A stretch of DNA of 64,000 nucleotides from Arbacia lixula (Eukaryota; Echinodermata; Echinoidea; Arbacioida; Arbaciidae), in the NCBI GenBank assembly GCA_963669155.1, contig CAVLGW020000001.1:280501-344500 (forward strand), read 5' to 3'. The first letter of the stretch is position 1. Every line of letters starts with the position of its first letter. Position numbers and translations under genes: made by a program. The notes below the pieces were generated by a model that saw nothing but the letters and a program-made list of their open reading frames with translations, was not told the DNA's origin and searched no databases. Below, one piece after another: positions 35,344-46,889 of this stretch.

Positions 35344-35939
35344 GTAATGTAGGAACAGACTATAACCCTAAAAAGCGCATTTTTTTTTGTCTCTTCGTGC
35401 TTAAAGGATTGTGTCCCTTTCTCCAAATTCTTCTTATTATTATTATGATAATAATCACTCTCAAATTTAGCGCAAATGTAGCCAAAGCTACTTAAACTCT
35501 CGTCACCACGTGGGGGTGTTATTTACCAAAAAGGTCACAGAATTTGTGGGATATTTCTTAATTTTCGTTTTAAATTTCTCATGAAAACATTCACAACTAA
35601 TTGATATGTCAATAATCATGCAAGACCAAAAAAATTATATACATAATATTTATTTTGATTTAGGTCTAACATAATCTGTTTTTGGTTGATTGTGTGTTTT
35701 ACCACCCATACAGTGCTAATGAAGTGCATATTAATAGAACATTACTATGTAGGATCTGGGTAATTTACGAGTTCCCCAAGATTTTTTTTTTTTAATCTGC
35801 CCTAAATGAGCATGTATACAACATCATTAATAATGAAAGTTTTTCTTAGTTTTCAAAAACTATATAGTAGACCATGTTTCGTTGTCCGTGAATTTGCCCA
35901 ACTTAATTTTTCTTTGTCAATATTGTTCAAAATATAGAA

Positions 35940-36281
35940 ATGGGAAAATGTGTTACTTGCTGCCTACGCTGGGTGAATGTAGAAGATTGTCAAGAGAGAA
36001 CTATTGCAAAGATATGTGTTGAGCAGTTCAATCTCCTCACTGATAATGGTGCATCACAGACTCAAAATTATGCCGGCTACCACCGTAGATGTTACGAACA
36101 GTGTTGCCATGTTGGGAAACTTGTTTGAGCAGAGTCCAGAAAGAATGATGGTATTGGTTCTGATATGGATTATATAAAGCATCCCACTGAAAATTATGAG
36201 GCCATCTCAATAATATCATATTTTGATTCCGATACAATGAAAATGAAAATAATACATGTACTTTCTTCAAACAAGCTGTAA
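35940..36281 (+). pseudogene. Small Cys/His-rich open frame with one in-frame TGA
   Basis: Starts MGKCVTCCLRW and continues to NYAGYHRRCYEQCCHVGKLV, then TGA (36126-36128). The same frame stays open for a further 50 codons (AESRKNDGIG, TMKMKIIHV) to TAA at 36279. CxxC near the start followed by YHxxCYxxC is a zinc-binding layout seen at the N-termini of many invertebrate proteins linked to DNA transposons. The exact family is not recognised. It may be a first exon whose donor lies near the TGA, or a relic. Confidence 0.35.
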
Positions 36282-36940
36282 TTATACTAGTATAGAAATA
36301 TTTGTTAAACGTCAAATTCCCCCCCCCCCTCCTCCCGAAATAATGTTAATTTGAATCATTAGAGCAAAGTAAAAAAAAAAGCATAATGACTTAAGTTTCA
36401 TCAAAATCATTTGTAAAATAACAAAGTTACGCCAGTCTTCAGGCCTATTTAGGCTTTATATTGTAAAGTGCATGTGGGTCATTGACGTATTCTGGTTTCT
36501 TTCAGGTCCAGTAAGTAAAACTAATTGGCATCCCTTTACTTTAAAGTTTCGATTATTTCTTAACAAAACAGTTATATACTAATTAATATGCAAATAAGAG
36601 AGTAGATGGTGTCACTCACTCGCTGTTTCTTTTGTTTTCTATTCGATGATAATGTGAACCCAATACTTAAAAATACCTAATACAAATATCCATTTGGATG
36701 CTTTATTCATGTGAGTGAAATATTACTGTACATTATTACTTATAAACCATGTTTATACTCTGATTTGTTTATCAAACAAGTGTGCTATATTAAATGTACT
36801 TAAAATAAGATGATGTTGATAATGATAATGATAAGATGATGGTCATCTAACACTCTTTTCAACATCATCATCATCATTCTATCAAGCATTTCATCACTAT
36901 TATCACGCCATCATAACCATCATCTTATCAGTATCATTAT

Positions 36941-36955
36941 CTGATGATGATGATA

Positions 36956-36990
<35 letters not shown>
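36941..36990. repeat. (GAT)n microsatellite
   Basis: A near-perfect GAT run with satellite ATCATC and GATGAT runs from 36810 to 37070. The poly-His frame on the minus strand results from it. Confidence 0.9.
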
Positions 36991-37339
36991 CTGATGGTGA
37001 TGAAATGACTGTTGGGATGATGAAAAATATGGTGATGACAAAAGATAATGATGATGATGATGATAACACTAACCCTATAACACTACCCCATAACACTAAC
37101 CCTATTGGGTCCTTCGACAAGTCAAAATTGCTAAACTGTTGTACAAAATCTGTTTTGGCTAATATTCATAAATGAGTGCTCATTTCAGCTTTTTTTTGAC
37201 ACAGTTGTTTAATTTGATGCTATTTATTACCGAAAAAATGTCACTGAAGAATTTTGCACAAAAACGAAACAAAAGCAAACAAAAAAAACAAGGTGGTTTC
37301 GCTATCAATAAACACTGCTAATTTTTTGTCAAATATTTT

Positions 37340-37770
37340 TTCAAGCCTTTTGACCCCTAGATGACCTTTAACCTCATCAGCCTCCTAAAGAGACACATAC
37401 GGTATTACCCAAGGATCATTAGTACCAAGTGTGATCACAATTGATGAGGAAATAAAGAAATGAGAGCAATTCAAACGAAAACTTTAACATTTTGGGAACA
37501 GACCAACAGAAAAATGAAGCACAGGGCAACATATAGTTTGACCTTTTGACCCCTAGATGACCTTTAACCCCATCATCTTTATAACAACACATGTGGTATT
37601 ACCCAAGGATTATTTGGTGGATCACAATTGATGCACAAATAAAGAAATGAGAGCAAGTTAAACAAGGAATGTAACATATTTGTAACAGAACCAAAGACCA
37701 ACAGACTAACAGACTAACGGGAAAAGTGATGACTTGGTCTCTGCCGAACTTTGCTCAGGCGAGACAAAAA
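37340..37770. repeat. Two-unit tandem repeat, about 196 bp, ending GCGAGACAAAAA
   Basis: TTTTGACCCCTAGATGACCT occurs at about 37347 and 37544, followed in both by GTATTACCCAAGGAT, GATCACAATTGATG and AAATAAAGAAATGAGAGCAA. It ends CTCAGGCGAGACAAAAA, the same closing words as the unrelated array at 38456-39175, so both may be tails of one non-autonomous retroelement type. Confidence 0.7.
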
Positions 37771-38455
37771 CAAAGAAATACAAAAAAAAAACACATATGA
37801 AACCGACTCTGTTAACAGATTTTTTTTAAGTACAATTGTTGGGAATGCTATAAAGAATATTTGCGTAAAAAATGAGAATTCTTTGATCTTTATTTTGCGA
37901 ATTAGAACAAAAAGTACAATTTCATGAATAGATTAGCATAATTAATTCATATAAAATGAAATGTATAATGAAGATATAGTTTAATTCTAATGTTGGGTGA
38001 CCAGATTCCATATTTTCTTCATGTTAACTACGTTTTTCTTTAAAAAATATAATTGAATATACAACATACATTTTAAAGACGGTATTTTGCATAAATTTGC
38101 ATAAATAAACCAACATTAATGGCATTTATGGTATAATTTTTGCATAAATTTTCATAATTAAGAGCAAATATCTTGACAATTTGTAGTTTAGCCTCTTGGT
38201 AACAATCATATTTGGATTCAGCACAAAAAAAGGTTACCTAAGATCACACAAATTTAGGTGGGGCGAAAAGTTGGACAACAAAAACAGCAAACTAGGCCTC
38301 TTTTGCCATGTCATCCCATGCTCTATAGTCTCGGCGCAATTCCATTCAGCTGTAATTACAATACAAGGCATTAGCAATATTGTGTCTCGCCCACTTGCGA
38401 AAATAACCAGAAATATCGCGATCTCCGTTGCTACGCAAAAGAATTGTATCCCTAA

Positions 38456-39070
38456 CCTCAAATGACCTTTGACCTTATCCTGTGACCTCCATAACATGAA
38501 GGTACCCCTAGTGCATCTATGACCCAAGTTAGGTTGTAATCCAAGTAACCTATGTGAAGTTATTTGTCAAAAGAGAGTCTTGCAGGTAAACTTTAACGTA
38601 TGACCTCAAATGACCTTTGACCTTATCCTGTGACCTCCAACAGCACCATAACATGAAGGTACCCCCAGTGCATCTATGACCCAAGTTAGGTTGTAATCCA
38701 AGCAACCTATGTGAAGTTATTTGTCAAAAGAGAGTCTTGCAGGTAAACTTTAACGTATGACCTCAAATGACCTTTGACCTTATCCTGTGACCTCCAACGG
38801 CACCATAACATGAAGGTACCCCCAGTGCATCTATGACCCAAGTTAGGTTGTAATCCAAGCAACCCATGTGAAGTTATTTGTCAAAAGAGAGTCTTGCAGG
38901 TAAACTTTAACGTATGACCTCAAATGACCTTTGACCTTATCCTGTGACCTCCAAAGGTACCATAACATGAAGGTACCCCCAGTGCATCTATGACCCAAGT
39001 TAGGTTGTAATCCAAGCAAACCATGTGAAGTTATTTGTCAAAAGAGAGTCTTGCAGGTAAACTTTAACAT
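38456..39070. repeat. Four-copy 148/157-bp minisatellite with AGGTCA half-sites
   Basis: Units start CCTCAAATGACCTTTGACC at 38456, 38604, 38761 and 38918. The first is shorter by about 8 bp, the others repeat at 157 bp and are nearly identical, so the array is young. Read on the minus strand, each unit holds AGGTCA copies spaced by 1 and 4 bases plus one farther off. Confidence 0.92.
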
Positions 39071-39074
39071 TTGT

Positions 39075-39130
39075 GACGGACGACGGACGACGGACGGACG
39101 ACGGACGACGGACGGACGACGGACGGACGC
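39075..39130. repeat. GACGGAC microsatellite
   Basis: Repeats of GACGGAC and GACGACG close the minisatellite and are followed by a GGTGGGCGAGACAAAAA tail (to about 39178). Confidence 0.9.
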
Positions 39131-39440
39131 CATTTGGATCCCTTAGTCTCGCCTTCACCTCCGGTGGGCGAGACAAAAATTAGGAATATGTTTTGCTTTG
39201 ACTCGTTGTAATTACAGCAAAACTGGGAAAGTAGGTGTCTTGACGTCACGCTGTAGTTTGAGCGAAACACCTAATGTATGTTTGTATTTGTTTATGTTTA
39301 TTCACATGATAGCAATATAGTCTCTGCTCATCATAAAAGGGCCCCTGTCATCAGAATGTGTATGTGGACTTATTTGATGCAATATAATATGTACATAACG
39401 AAATCACAAACTTTTAAATGGAAATATGTGTCCTATATTT

Positions 39441-40665
39441 AGGTGGTCTGCCATGCAAAGGCCTCTTGTTTTCGTCCGAATTTTCTTTCTTTCTTTAATT
39501 ATTTTTATTCCAAATTTTTGTGGCATTGATATCTCAAAAAAGCATGGGCCATCAAATGTCCATCATGCATGGGTATATACGTGAACATGTTCCAGCAACA
39601 TTTTGAAGGTCATGACGTCATCGTGACGTCATCTACGAGCAGTTCAATGAAAACCTATTACCTCATGTAACTCTAGAACCAATCATTTATAGCTAACTAA
39701 AATTGATATGCTAAAATTTAATGATAATACAATTAATTTCAATAAATAAAAACGCGTGCGTACGCGTACGTTAGTGCAAAAACGCGCGCGAAAATTTTTT
39801 AAATTCTCAAAATCAACTCAAAATTGTTTTGCATATGTTTTAGGTCATTTAAAGCATGTCAAAAATTTCCGCGCGTGTGCACGCGTTCGCGCGTTTTCTC
39901 GTGCGTAACGCGTACGCAGCCTCAAAATTCATTTTTTTTTACTAGTGTCATGTCTCTGACACTACAAATAACACATCCTGCAATTTTTAGCCATTTCCAT
40001 GCAATAACAAGGTCGTGCGGGTACGTCAAAGTTGAAAGTCTGCGCATGCGTCAATACGTTTTTGTGTGCAAATATTGCAAAAAACATGACTACCTTCAAT
40101 CGGCCATAGCTCCTTAGAATGGCCGATGACCCCCATTTTTTTTTAATATTGAGAAAGAGTATGAAATGTTAATGTGATTTCATGTGTCATTTTATCGGTA
40201 AGTACATCGTGACGTCATCATATTGCCATATGAATCGAAAAAATGAATTTTCAATTATGACGTCATGAACTTTTTTACCCGCTCTAGCATATCTCAGTAA
40301 TCCTTTGTCAATTTCCTCCCAAATTTCACTATGTTATAGCTGAGACCTTCTTCTATACATGAGTTTCCTTCATTTGTCATTTTGTTGATGTCCTCATGGT
40401 GTAAATTTCATTATTCGTATTACTGTCATAAACGGACGCATGTACGCGTTATGTCAATAGAAGGTGTCATCATTTTGTCAAGTCTCTGAAATGTTAGTAT
40501 ATTGGATGTGGCTTCATGAGTTTTCTTGAGCGTTGCCTCTGATTTCTAATAAATAAATGGTGTCACCATGGAAAGACGATGGTGTCGCCGTGCATTTACC
40601 ATACCATGTCTGTGCAAAAATTTGCCAATGCAGACCACCTTATACTTGTCCACAAGTATGTCTCG
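39441..40665 (+). mobile_element. R1 composite element, short form (first of a tandem pair)
   Basis: Complete copy from AGGTGGTCTGCC to GTCTCG. The 11-bp AGGTGGTCTGC start is inverted near the other end as GCAGACCACCT, followed by the palindrome ATACTTGTCCACAAGTAT. CpG-rich CGCGCGT blocks occur near 39750-39910. It lacks the tRNA-like module. The target TTT recurs after the pair at 42241. Confidence 0.85.
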
Positions 40666-42240
40666 TTTATTTCTATTCCTATTTTTTGTGACATTGATAT
40701 CTCAACAATGCATGGGCCACGTTTCATCTAATGTCTATCATGTATGGATATATATGTGAACATGTTCCAGCAACATTTTCAAGGTCATGACGTCATCGTG
40801 ACATCATCTACGAGCAGTTTAACGAAAACCTATTACCTCATGTAGCTCTAGAACCAATCATTTATAGGTAATGAAAATTGATATGCATTAATTTAATGAT
40901 ACTACAATTAATTTCAATTAATAAAAAGGCGCGCGTACGCGCACGTTAGTGCAAAAACGCGCGTGCAAAATTTTAAAATGCTCAAAATCATTTCAAAATT
41001 TTTTTGCATATGTTTCAAGCATTTTTTTTTTTTAGCATTTCAAAAATTTCCGCGCGTGCGCGCGCGTTCGCGCGTTTTTTGGTGCGTAGTGCGTACGCAC
41101 CGTCAAAATTCCGTTTTTTTTTACTAGTTTGACGTTTCTGATCTTACTACTATCACATCCTGAAATTCTGAGCCATTTTCATGCAAAAACAAGGTTGTGA
41201 GGGTGCTTTAAAGTTGAAAGTCCGCGCGTGCGTCAATACGTTTCTGTGTGCAAATATTGCAAAAAACATGACTGTCTTTAATCGGCCATAGCTCTTCAGA
41301 ATGGCCGATGATCCCCATTTTTTTTAATATTTGGAAAAAGTATAAAATTTAGATGTGATTTTATGTGTCATTTTACCGGTAAGTACATTGTGACGTCATC
41401 ATATTGACATATGAATAAAAAAATGAATTTTCAATTATGACGTCATTTACTTTTTTACCCGTTTTTGCATATCTCAGTAATCCTTGGTCAATTTTCTCCC
41501 AAATTTCATTGTTTATTAGCTTAGACATTGTTCTACATATTACTAGCCTTACTTTTTTATATGATTCCATCTTCCTGGTATAAATTTAATTATAGACATT
41601 AATGTCAAAATCGGACCTATGTACGTGCAATATCAATGAAATGCCCGAGTATTTATGAAATGACATGTCGAGCTTCTAGGAGCTGTATTTCGCTTATGTT
41701 CAAATCTGTTACTCTGAAATTTTAGTATGTTGTAGCTGAGTCTACTAGCTTTCAGGACCGTCACCTTTTTTTTTTAATCAGATGTCGGGATTGTGGCAAA
41801 TTTTCAGCTTGATTATCGATTTCTTACTCATTCTAGCCCCTGCTGTGCATTACCTGTTAAGTGAATAGGGAGATTTGTGGCTCAATGGGTAAAGCGCCGT
41901 TTCAAGATCTCGAGGCCACGGTTCGATTCCTGAAGTGGGTAGGGTATATTTTTGCATTCCTTTTACAATGTTTATTTTGCCATCTTCTTCTGTTCTATCC
42001 CTCACTTTGTCATTCTAATATTAATTACATGTTAGCATATACATGTATCCATTTAGGAAAGTCTCTGAAATGTTAGTATAATAGGTGCCCTATGAGCTTT
42101 CTTGAGCGATGTCTCTCATTGCTTATGAATAGATGGTGTCACGATTGAAGGTCCATAGTTCACCGTGCATTTTCCAGCCCATGTCTGTGCATGAATTTGC
42201 CAATGCAGACCACCTTATACTTGTCCACAAGTATGTCTCG
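40666..42240 (+). mobile_element. R1 composite element, long form (second of a tandem pair)
   Basis: Follows the first copy directly, missing about 60 bp of the R1 start. It agrees with the first copy block by block, except for an extra segment of about 415 bp (about 41641-42057) holding the tRNA-like module. It ends ATACTTGTCCACAAGTAT-GTCTCG. Confidence 0.82.
41869..41942 (+). promoter_or_regulatory. tRNA-like pol III promoter module in R1
   Basis: A-box-like TGGCTCAATGGG (41878-41889) and a consensus B box GGTTCGATTCC (41920-41930) are spaced as in tRNA-derived SINEs. The full cloverleaf is degraded, so this is not a working tRNA gene. Equivalents lie at 63203-63257 and, reversed and diverged, near 46078-46130. 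Confidence 0.7.
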
Positions 42241-43171
42241 TTTAAAATAATTTTTCTATCCTTTTTCTCAGCACTGATAAGCCCCGCCTCAAAAATACCC
42301 TGCAACTCAAGACATCATCAAAGGTAGAAATTAGCAGGATAATAAGCAGAATTCATGCACAAATTAAACATTGCCATGACCACCTCCACCTGCCCACAAG
42401 GTTATCACATGTCTTCACCAACTACCATCTAACAACCTTTCATGTGGAAATAATCGTTTCTTATGTCAAAAATGCGCTAGCTATGTGATGCTATTATAAG
42501 CACTTGCAGGTAGTCATTGCAATATTTAGTTTGTGCATGAATTGTGTCTATTATCCTGCAAATTTCTACCTTTGATGATGTCACAGGGCGAATCTTCAGT
42601 TGGGGGATATTTTGAAGGCTTGGCTTATCAATGCTGGGGAAAAATATAGAAAAATTATTTTAAAATATAGGACGCATATTTCCATTGAACATTCAGTGAT
42701 CTTGTTATATACATATTAAGTTGCATCAACAGAAGTCAACATACCTTTTGATGACAGGGGCCCTTTAAAGTGCAACAAAACTAAAAAGCCCATGTCAAAT
42801 GTCAACATTCTTGCTCTTTCAAATTTTGAACTTTAAAAACAGAAACGACTTGTGTTTTTGTACATTTTAATGCTCATAATTGTTAAAACTATGTATTAAG
42901 CTATCATCTCACACATTGAACAATGATGTCACAACTATTATGCTTTAAAAAAAAGTGATTATGAAAACACATTTTTAACAAAAAATCCACTTCCTCTATA
43001 GCTAGCACATCCACCGGAATCAAACCAAGAATGATTAAGCTCTGAAACCTTTTGTTCCATGCCTTATTACTTCTGTATAACATTTTATAGCAATAAGTGG
43101 CCTGGAAAACTAATTAGAAATCTAGACAGTTTTGTCCTGCAGTTGTACCATTGATTGCAAACGGACTTGTA

Positions 43172-43172
43172 T

Positions 43173-43231
<59 letters not shown>
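43172..43231. repeat. (CA)n(TA)n compound microsatellite
   Basis: A CA run to about 43197, then an uninterrupted TA run to 43231. Confidence 0.95.
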
Positions 43232-43232
<1 letters not shown>

Positions 43233-44101
43233 TTTTGTAATGTACAAACTATTATGCATCAATGAAAGTCAACAAAGAATTCAATGTCGCGATAACTTTA
43301 CTATTGTTAAGAATACTGAATACTGCCTAGGCGAGCCTAAAATAGTGAAAAGTCATTTAATAACTAACCATAACCCCAACCTAATCCTTACCATAACCAT
43401 AACCTTCGACCCTATAGAACCCAACCCGAGACTGAAGTTAGCAACCAAAAATAATTCTAAACCCAGCATTGCCACACGTTGTGTAACAATGGAATATTGC
43501 TACAACACACGTAGATTTTTTTTTTCTCGTTGTGATGATGTGTCCTTAAAGGTGACTATGAATGGATAGTTTAAATTGATTATACATGTATAGGTAACTA
43601 CATGTTTTGATGGGTTCACCACGTCACATCACATGTTGACGAAAAACCCTGTCGCGGCTAAACAAAACACGTAGAGTCCGTACAGTCTACATTGTTATTT
43701 GTTCACAACATTTTAATAAAACATCATGCGAAAGTTCCCTGATTAGTTGCTTTCACGTTTTTACAGAATAAAGAAACAAATGTCCGTGTAGAATATTTTC
43801 GCAGAGATGAGGAAGCATCATAAATACCACATACGTGGCCACGTTATTCCTATGGAAAGGTTGAAACTGCGTGCTCGTCAGTCTAAATTTGATTCACTGT
43901 GCTTTGCTTCGTTTATCAAATTGGCCATTTGGTCCACCACGGGCCACGGATGATCGACTTGCGCATCAAAAATGGTTGAAAATAAGACCACACTCTTAAG
44001 ATAATCTAAACGAAATTATGTTATGCTCAGAGACAAAATTATATCTGCATTGAGTGAAAAATCACGGAGAAAAACAAAATAAACAAACGGTAATTATCAC
44101 T

Positions 44102-44105
<4 letters not shown>
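43232..44105. other. No gene seen
   Basis: An open frame at 43132-43569 starts inside the microsatellite and reads a CCATAACC-rich stretch; it is not a credible gene. Confidence 0.45.

Positions 44106-44141
<36 letters not shown>
44106..44141. repeat. (CA)n microsatellite
   Basis: A perfect CA run of about 18 units. Confidence 0.95.
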
Positions 44142-44144
<3 letters not shown>

Positions 44145-44225
44145 CAAAACAAGCAACTTTAGCCAAACCCCCTTTCCACAATTAAGCCTTGAAAACGTAT
44201 TTAGTAGAGCTTGTTTGCAAAAGGG

Positions 44226-45330
44226 GTTCGATCCACTTTAGACCATTCTAAGAAAATATTCTTCTTTAATATCCCATATTGCATTATTCTTTTGCAAAAC
44301 GAAAGTTGCGTTCATACGACTCCTTTTTGCCCTAGAATCATGATAAGAATCATAATTCAAAACGCGTTTCTGCAGAATCACTATTGCGTTCAGACGAAAT
44401 TGAATTAAACGTGATGCAAAACGCAAGCATGAAATGCGGAAAAGGGGGTGTTTGGAAACGCGTTTCTGCAGAATCACTTTCGCAAAAGGTCGCTTGCACA
44501 CAACCGCGTTTTGAATCATGATTCTATGACGTCATTGTGTCGGCCTATTTCCGGAGCTAGTCAAGCAGCCTACGTAGAAGTCAGAAAACGAGCGCGTAAA
44601 AGCTGACCTATACTTCCCACCTCAAACTGCGCACTGCAATGCGCAATGGGTCAGCCCCATTCCGAGTAGAAACGTGATTGGAGAGAAGCTCGTCTGAACG
44701 CTAATTATGTCTTTATCATGATGCATGTTTGCGTTTTGAATCATGATTCTGGTGATGGTCGCGTGGACGCAACCTAAATGGTCATGATATACTATCATAC
44801 AGTGTAAACATTAAATTGGGTATAAAACAAATTTACCTGTCTTCATATTTTTTAAAATATTTGGTTCCAAAAATTACTTTTTTAGATGTAACCCCTTTTG
44901 CAAACAAACTGAAACGGTTCCACCCCTTTTGAAAAAGTAAATCTTTTTTCCCAGCCATTTCTTTTCACTTTTTAAAGGGAATTTCAAATCTTCTTTGATA
45001 TCATCTGATAGAGCTACTTCAAATCTATACATTGAGACAAAAACAAAAATAATGAAAAATCGATGTAATACCTTTTGCAAATGAGCTCTTCATTTTCTTT
45101 GCAAAAGAGGTTACATCAAATTTAGACCATTCTGAGAAAATCTACCTTCCCATTTTCCTATATTGCAATATTCTTATGCGAAACTAAATTGTCATGATTA
45201 CACTAGCATGTAACGTTAAATTGGGTATAAAAGAAATCTGCCTGTGTTCTTATTTAAAAAAAAATCTCCAAATATTACTTTTATGTATCTTACCAATTTT
45301 GAAAACAAACTAAAATGGATCTTAACCTTT
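44226..45330. repeat. Diverged direct repeat, first copy split by a MITE
   Basis: TTTAGACCATTCT-AGAAAAT, CATATTGCA-TATTCTT, CATGAT and TTAAATTGGGTATAAAA occur in order at 44235-44850 and again at 45125-45235. In the first copy a 470-bp element (44305-44774) separates the blocks. Confidence 0.65.
44305..44774. mobile_element. MITE with TIR GTTGCGTYCAYRCGAC
   Basis: Left GTTGCGTTCATACGAC and right GTCGCGTGGACGCAAC are inverted. Subterminal AGAATCATGATTCAAAACGC-type blocks extend the arms to about 65 bp. The neighbouring repeat copy at 45125-45235 shows the site without the element. Superfamily not determined. Confidence 0.6.
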
Positions 45331-45755
45331 TTTTAAAGAAAGATTTTTCTTTGTTATTTGTGTTCACTCTTTATTGGGAGCTTCAACTTTTCTTCATATT
45401 TTGATTTCTTCACAATATCCTTGCTTTTGAATGTCGGAGAAAATAACTAAAGATATTTATCTATGCCTTTTTTAACTTTGTTTTTTTTTTCTTCAAATTA
45501 TCAAGTGATGTGTGCTAGCTAAAAGATAATTCCTACTTAAAATGCCACAATCAGAATGACTTTACGTATTTAAACAAGTTCCTAACATTTGAAAATCCGT
45601 ATATTTCTTTTGAATTGTAACCAACACGTTCATACCACCATGACCAGCTGTGGCTCCGATAAATCGCCCCCTGCCTCCTCCCATAAAAAAGTAATATTAT
45701 TCACGTTTACGATAACTTGTTTGTATTGAAATGGTTATGGCAAAATAATATTTAC

Positions 45756-45817
45756 CTTGCCAGTTGAGCAGACAATCAACCAGATTACCAACGTTCGTCC
45801 ATGTAGATGTCAGTGAG
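45756..45817 (-). CDS. Short internal exon of the IFI44-like GTPase gene
   Basis: A 62-bp exon between a good acceptor (TGTTATTGTATACAG) and a donor (CAAG|GTAAAT). Two frames contain stops; the single open one reads SLTSTWTNVGNLVDCLLNWQ. It begins with one base completing a codon and ends with one base left. The exon at 59918-60026 leaves two bases and the exon at 20248-20480 supplies two, so this is the phase pattern needed to join them. Its length also fits the spacing between the IHC and THVD motifs in IFI44L. The residues alone would not identify it. Confidence 0.5.
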
Positions 45818-46059
45818 CTGTATACAATAACAAAAGACGTTCACGATATCAGTTATTGTAATGTTGTGATAAGCACATTGTAAGAAGTCATGTAGTGTGT
45901 ATGAGATAAGAGGCAGTATTAATTCTCCTAAATATAAATGTTGCTTTTTAAAACCTAATTCCTTATGGAAAAATGGCAAAAAGAATATCAAAAAGAAATA
46001 CATAGCATGGGAAAATTAGAAGAAGGAGGCAAAAATCATGTTGCGAAAGGAATGAAAAC

Positions 46060-46790
46060 AATGACCTTACCCACACCAGGATTAAAACCGTGGTTGCGCG
46101 ATTTTAATACAGCCTTTTAACTAATTCATCCGGAAATTTTTCCATTCACTTAATACGCAATGCACAGCAGGGACTAGAATGATTTAGAAACTGATGCTCA
46201 CGCTGAATTCGTGTCATAATTCCGACATTTCATTCAAGAAATAGAAACAACGTCTCCAAAAGCTAGTGTACTCAGCTACAACGTACTCAAATTTCAAACT
46301 AAAAGACAAAAGAACATGAGCAAGATACAGGTCGTAGAAGATCGTTATGTCATTTCGTGATTTGAAATGAATGCCCCTTCCATTGACAAAACACGTACAT
46401 ACGTCCGATTTTGAAAAAAATGCGTATAATACACCATGAAGACGCCATAAAATGAAAAATGAAGGCAACTCCAACCAAATAGTAAGGTCTCAGCTACAAC
46501 GTCCTGACATTTTGGAATAAAATAGATATAGGAATACTGAAATACGCAAAAAAAATGATCAGAAAAGTTTGTGACGTCATAGATAAACAAACTAAAAATG
46601 GTTTAGCAATGCGATGACGCCACCATGTAGTAAACTTCAAAATAAGACATAAAATACCATTTATATATCACACTCTTTCATAATATAAAAAAAATGGGGG
46701 TCACCAGCCATTCTGAAGACCTATGGCCAATTGAAGGTGGTCATTTTTTTCACCTAAAAACGTATTGACGCACACGCAGACTTAAGATTT
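46060..46790 (-). mobile_element. R1 composite element, long form, diverged, reverse
   Basis: Carries in reverse the tRNA-like part (B-box relic near 46078-46089), GCATTGCGTATTAAGTGAA-like, TTCTTTTGTCT, and the right-hand blocks CCATTCTGAAGACCTATGGCC and AAAAACGTATTGACGCA. Both tips are missing. Confidence 0.7.
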
Positions 46791-46889
46791 TTGGGAGATA
46801 AAATGTTTATCTCTGTGAATTTTCGGAGCCCCCCCACCCCCCCCCCCTCCCCTGCTTGTCAAAATACAGGGACACCCTTTTAACCTAGC

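Larger units (their letters stand above)
39337..42765. mobile_element. Foldback element with TIRs AAGGGCCCCTGTCATC, split by R1
   Basis: The left arm starts AAGGGCCCCTGTCATC (39337); the right end is GATGACAGGGGCCCTT (42765). Both are flanked by TAA (39334-39336 and 42766-42768), consistent with a PIF/Harbinger-like 3-bp target. The left arm is interrupted at 39441-42240 by two R1 copies and resumes at 42241 with TTTAAAATAATTTTTCTAT. The arms then pair through CAGCACTGATAAGCC, GACATCATCAAAGGTAGAAA, GCAGGATAATA and ATTCATGCACAAA, giving arms of about 270 bp. No coding frame is present. Confidence 0.75.

Noticed and set aside
36920-37120. Histidine-rich open frame
   Set aside because: Poly-His results from the (GAT)n microsatellite.
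38456-39070. CRISPR-like array
   Set aside because: Units are 157 bp head-to-tail without unique spacers, in eukaryotic DNA; it is a minisatellite.
41869-41942. Functional tRNA gene
   Set aside because: A and B boxes are good, but stems do not pair throughout and the segment sits inside a dispersed repeat.
43340-43450. Telomere-like CCATAACC/CCTAACC stretch
   Set aside because: Only irregular, few copies; not a telomeric (TTAGGG)n array.
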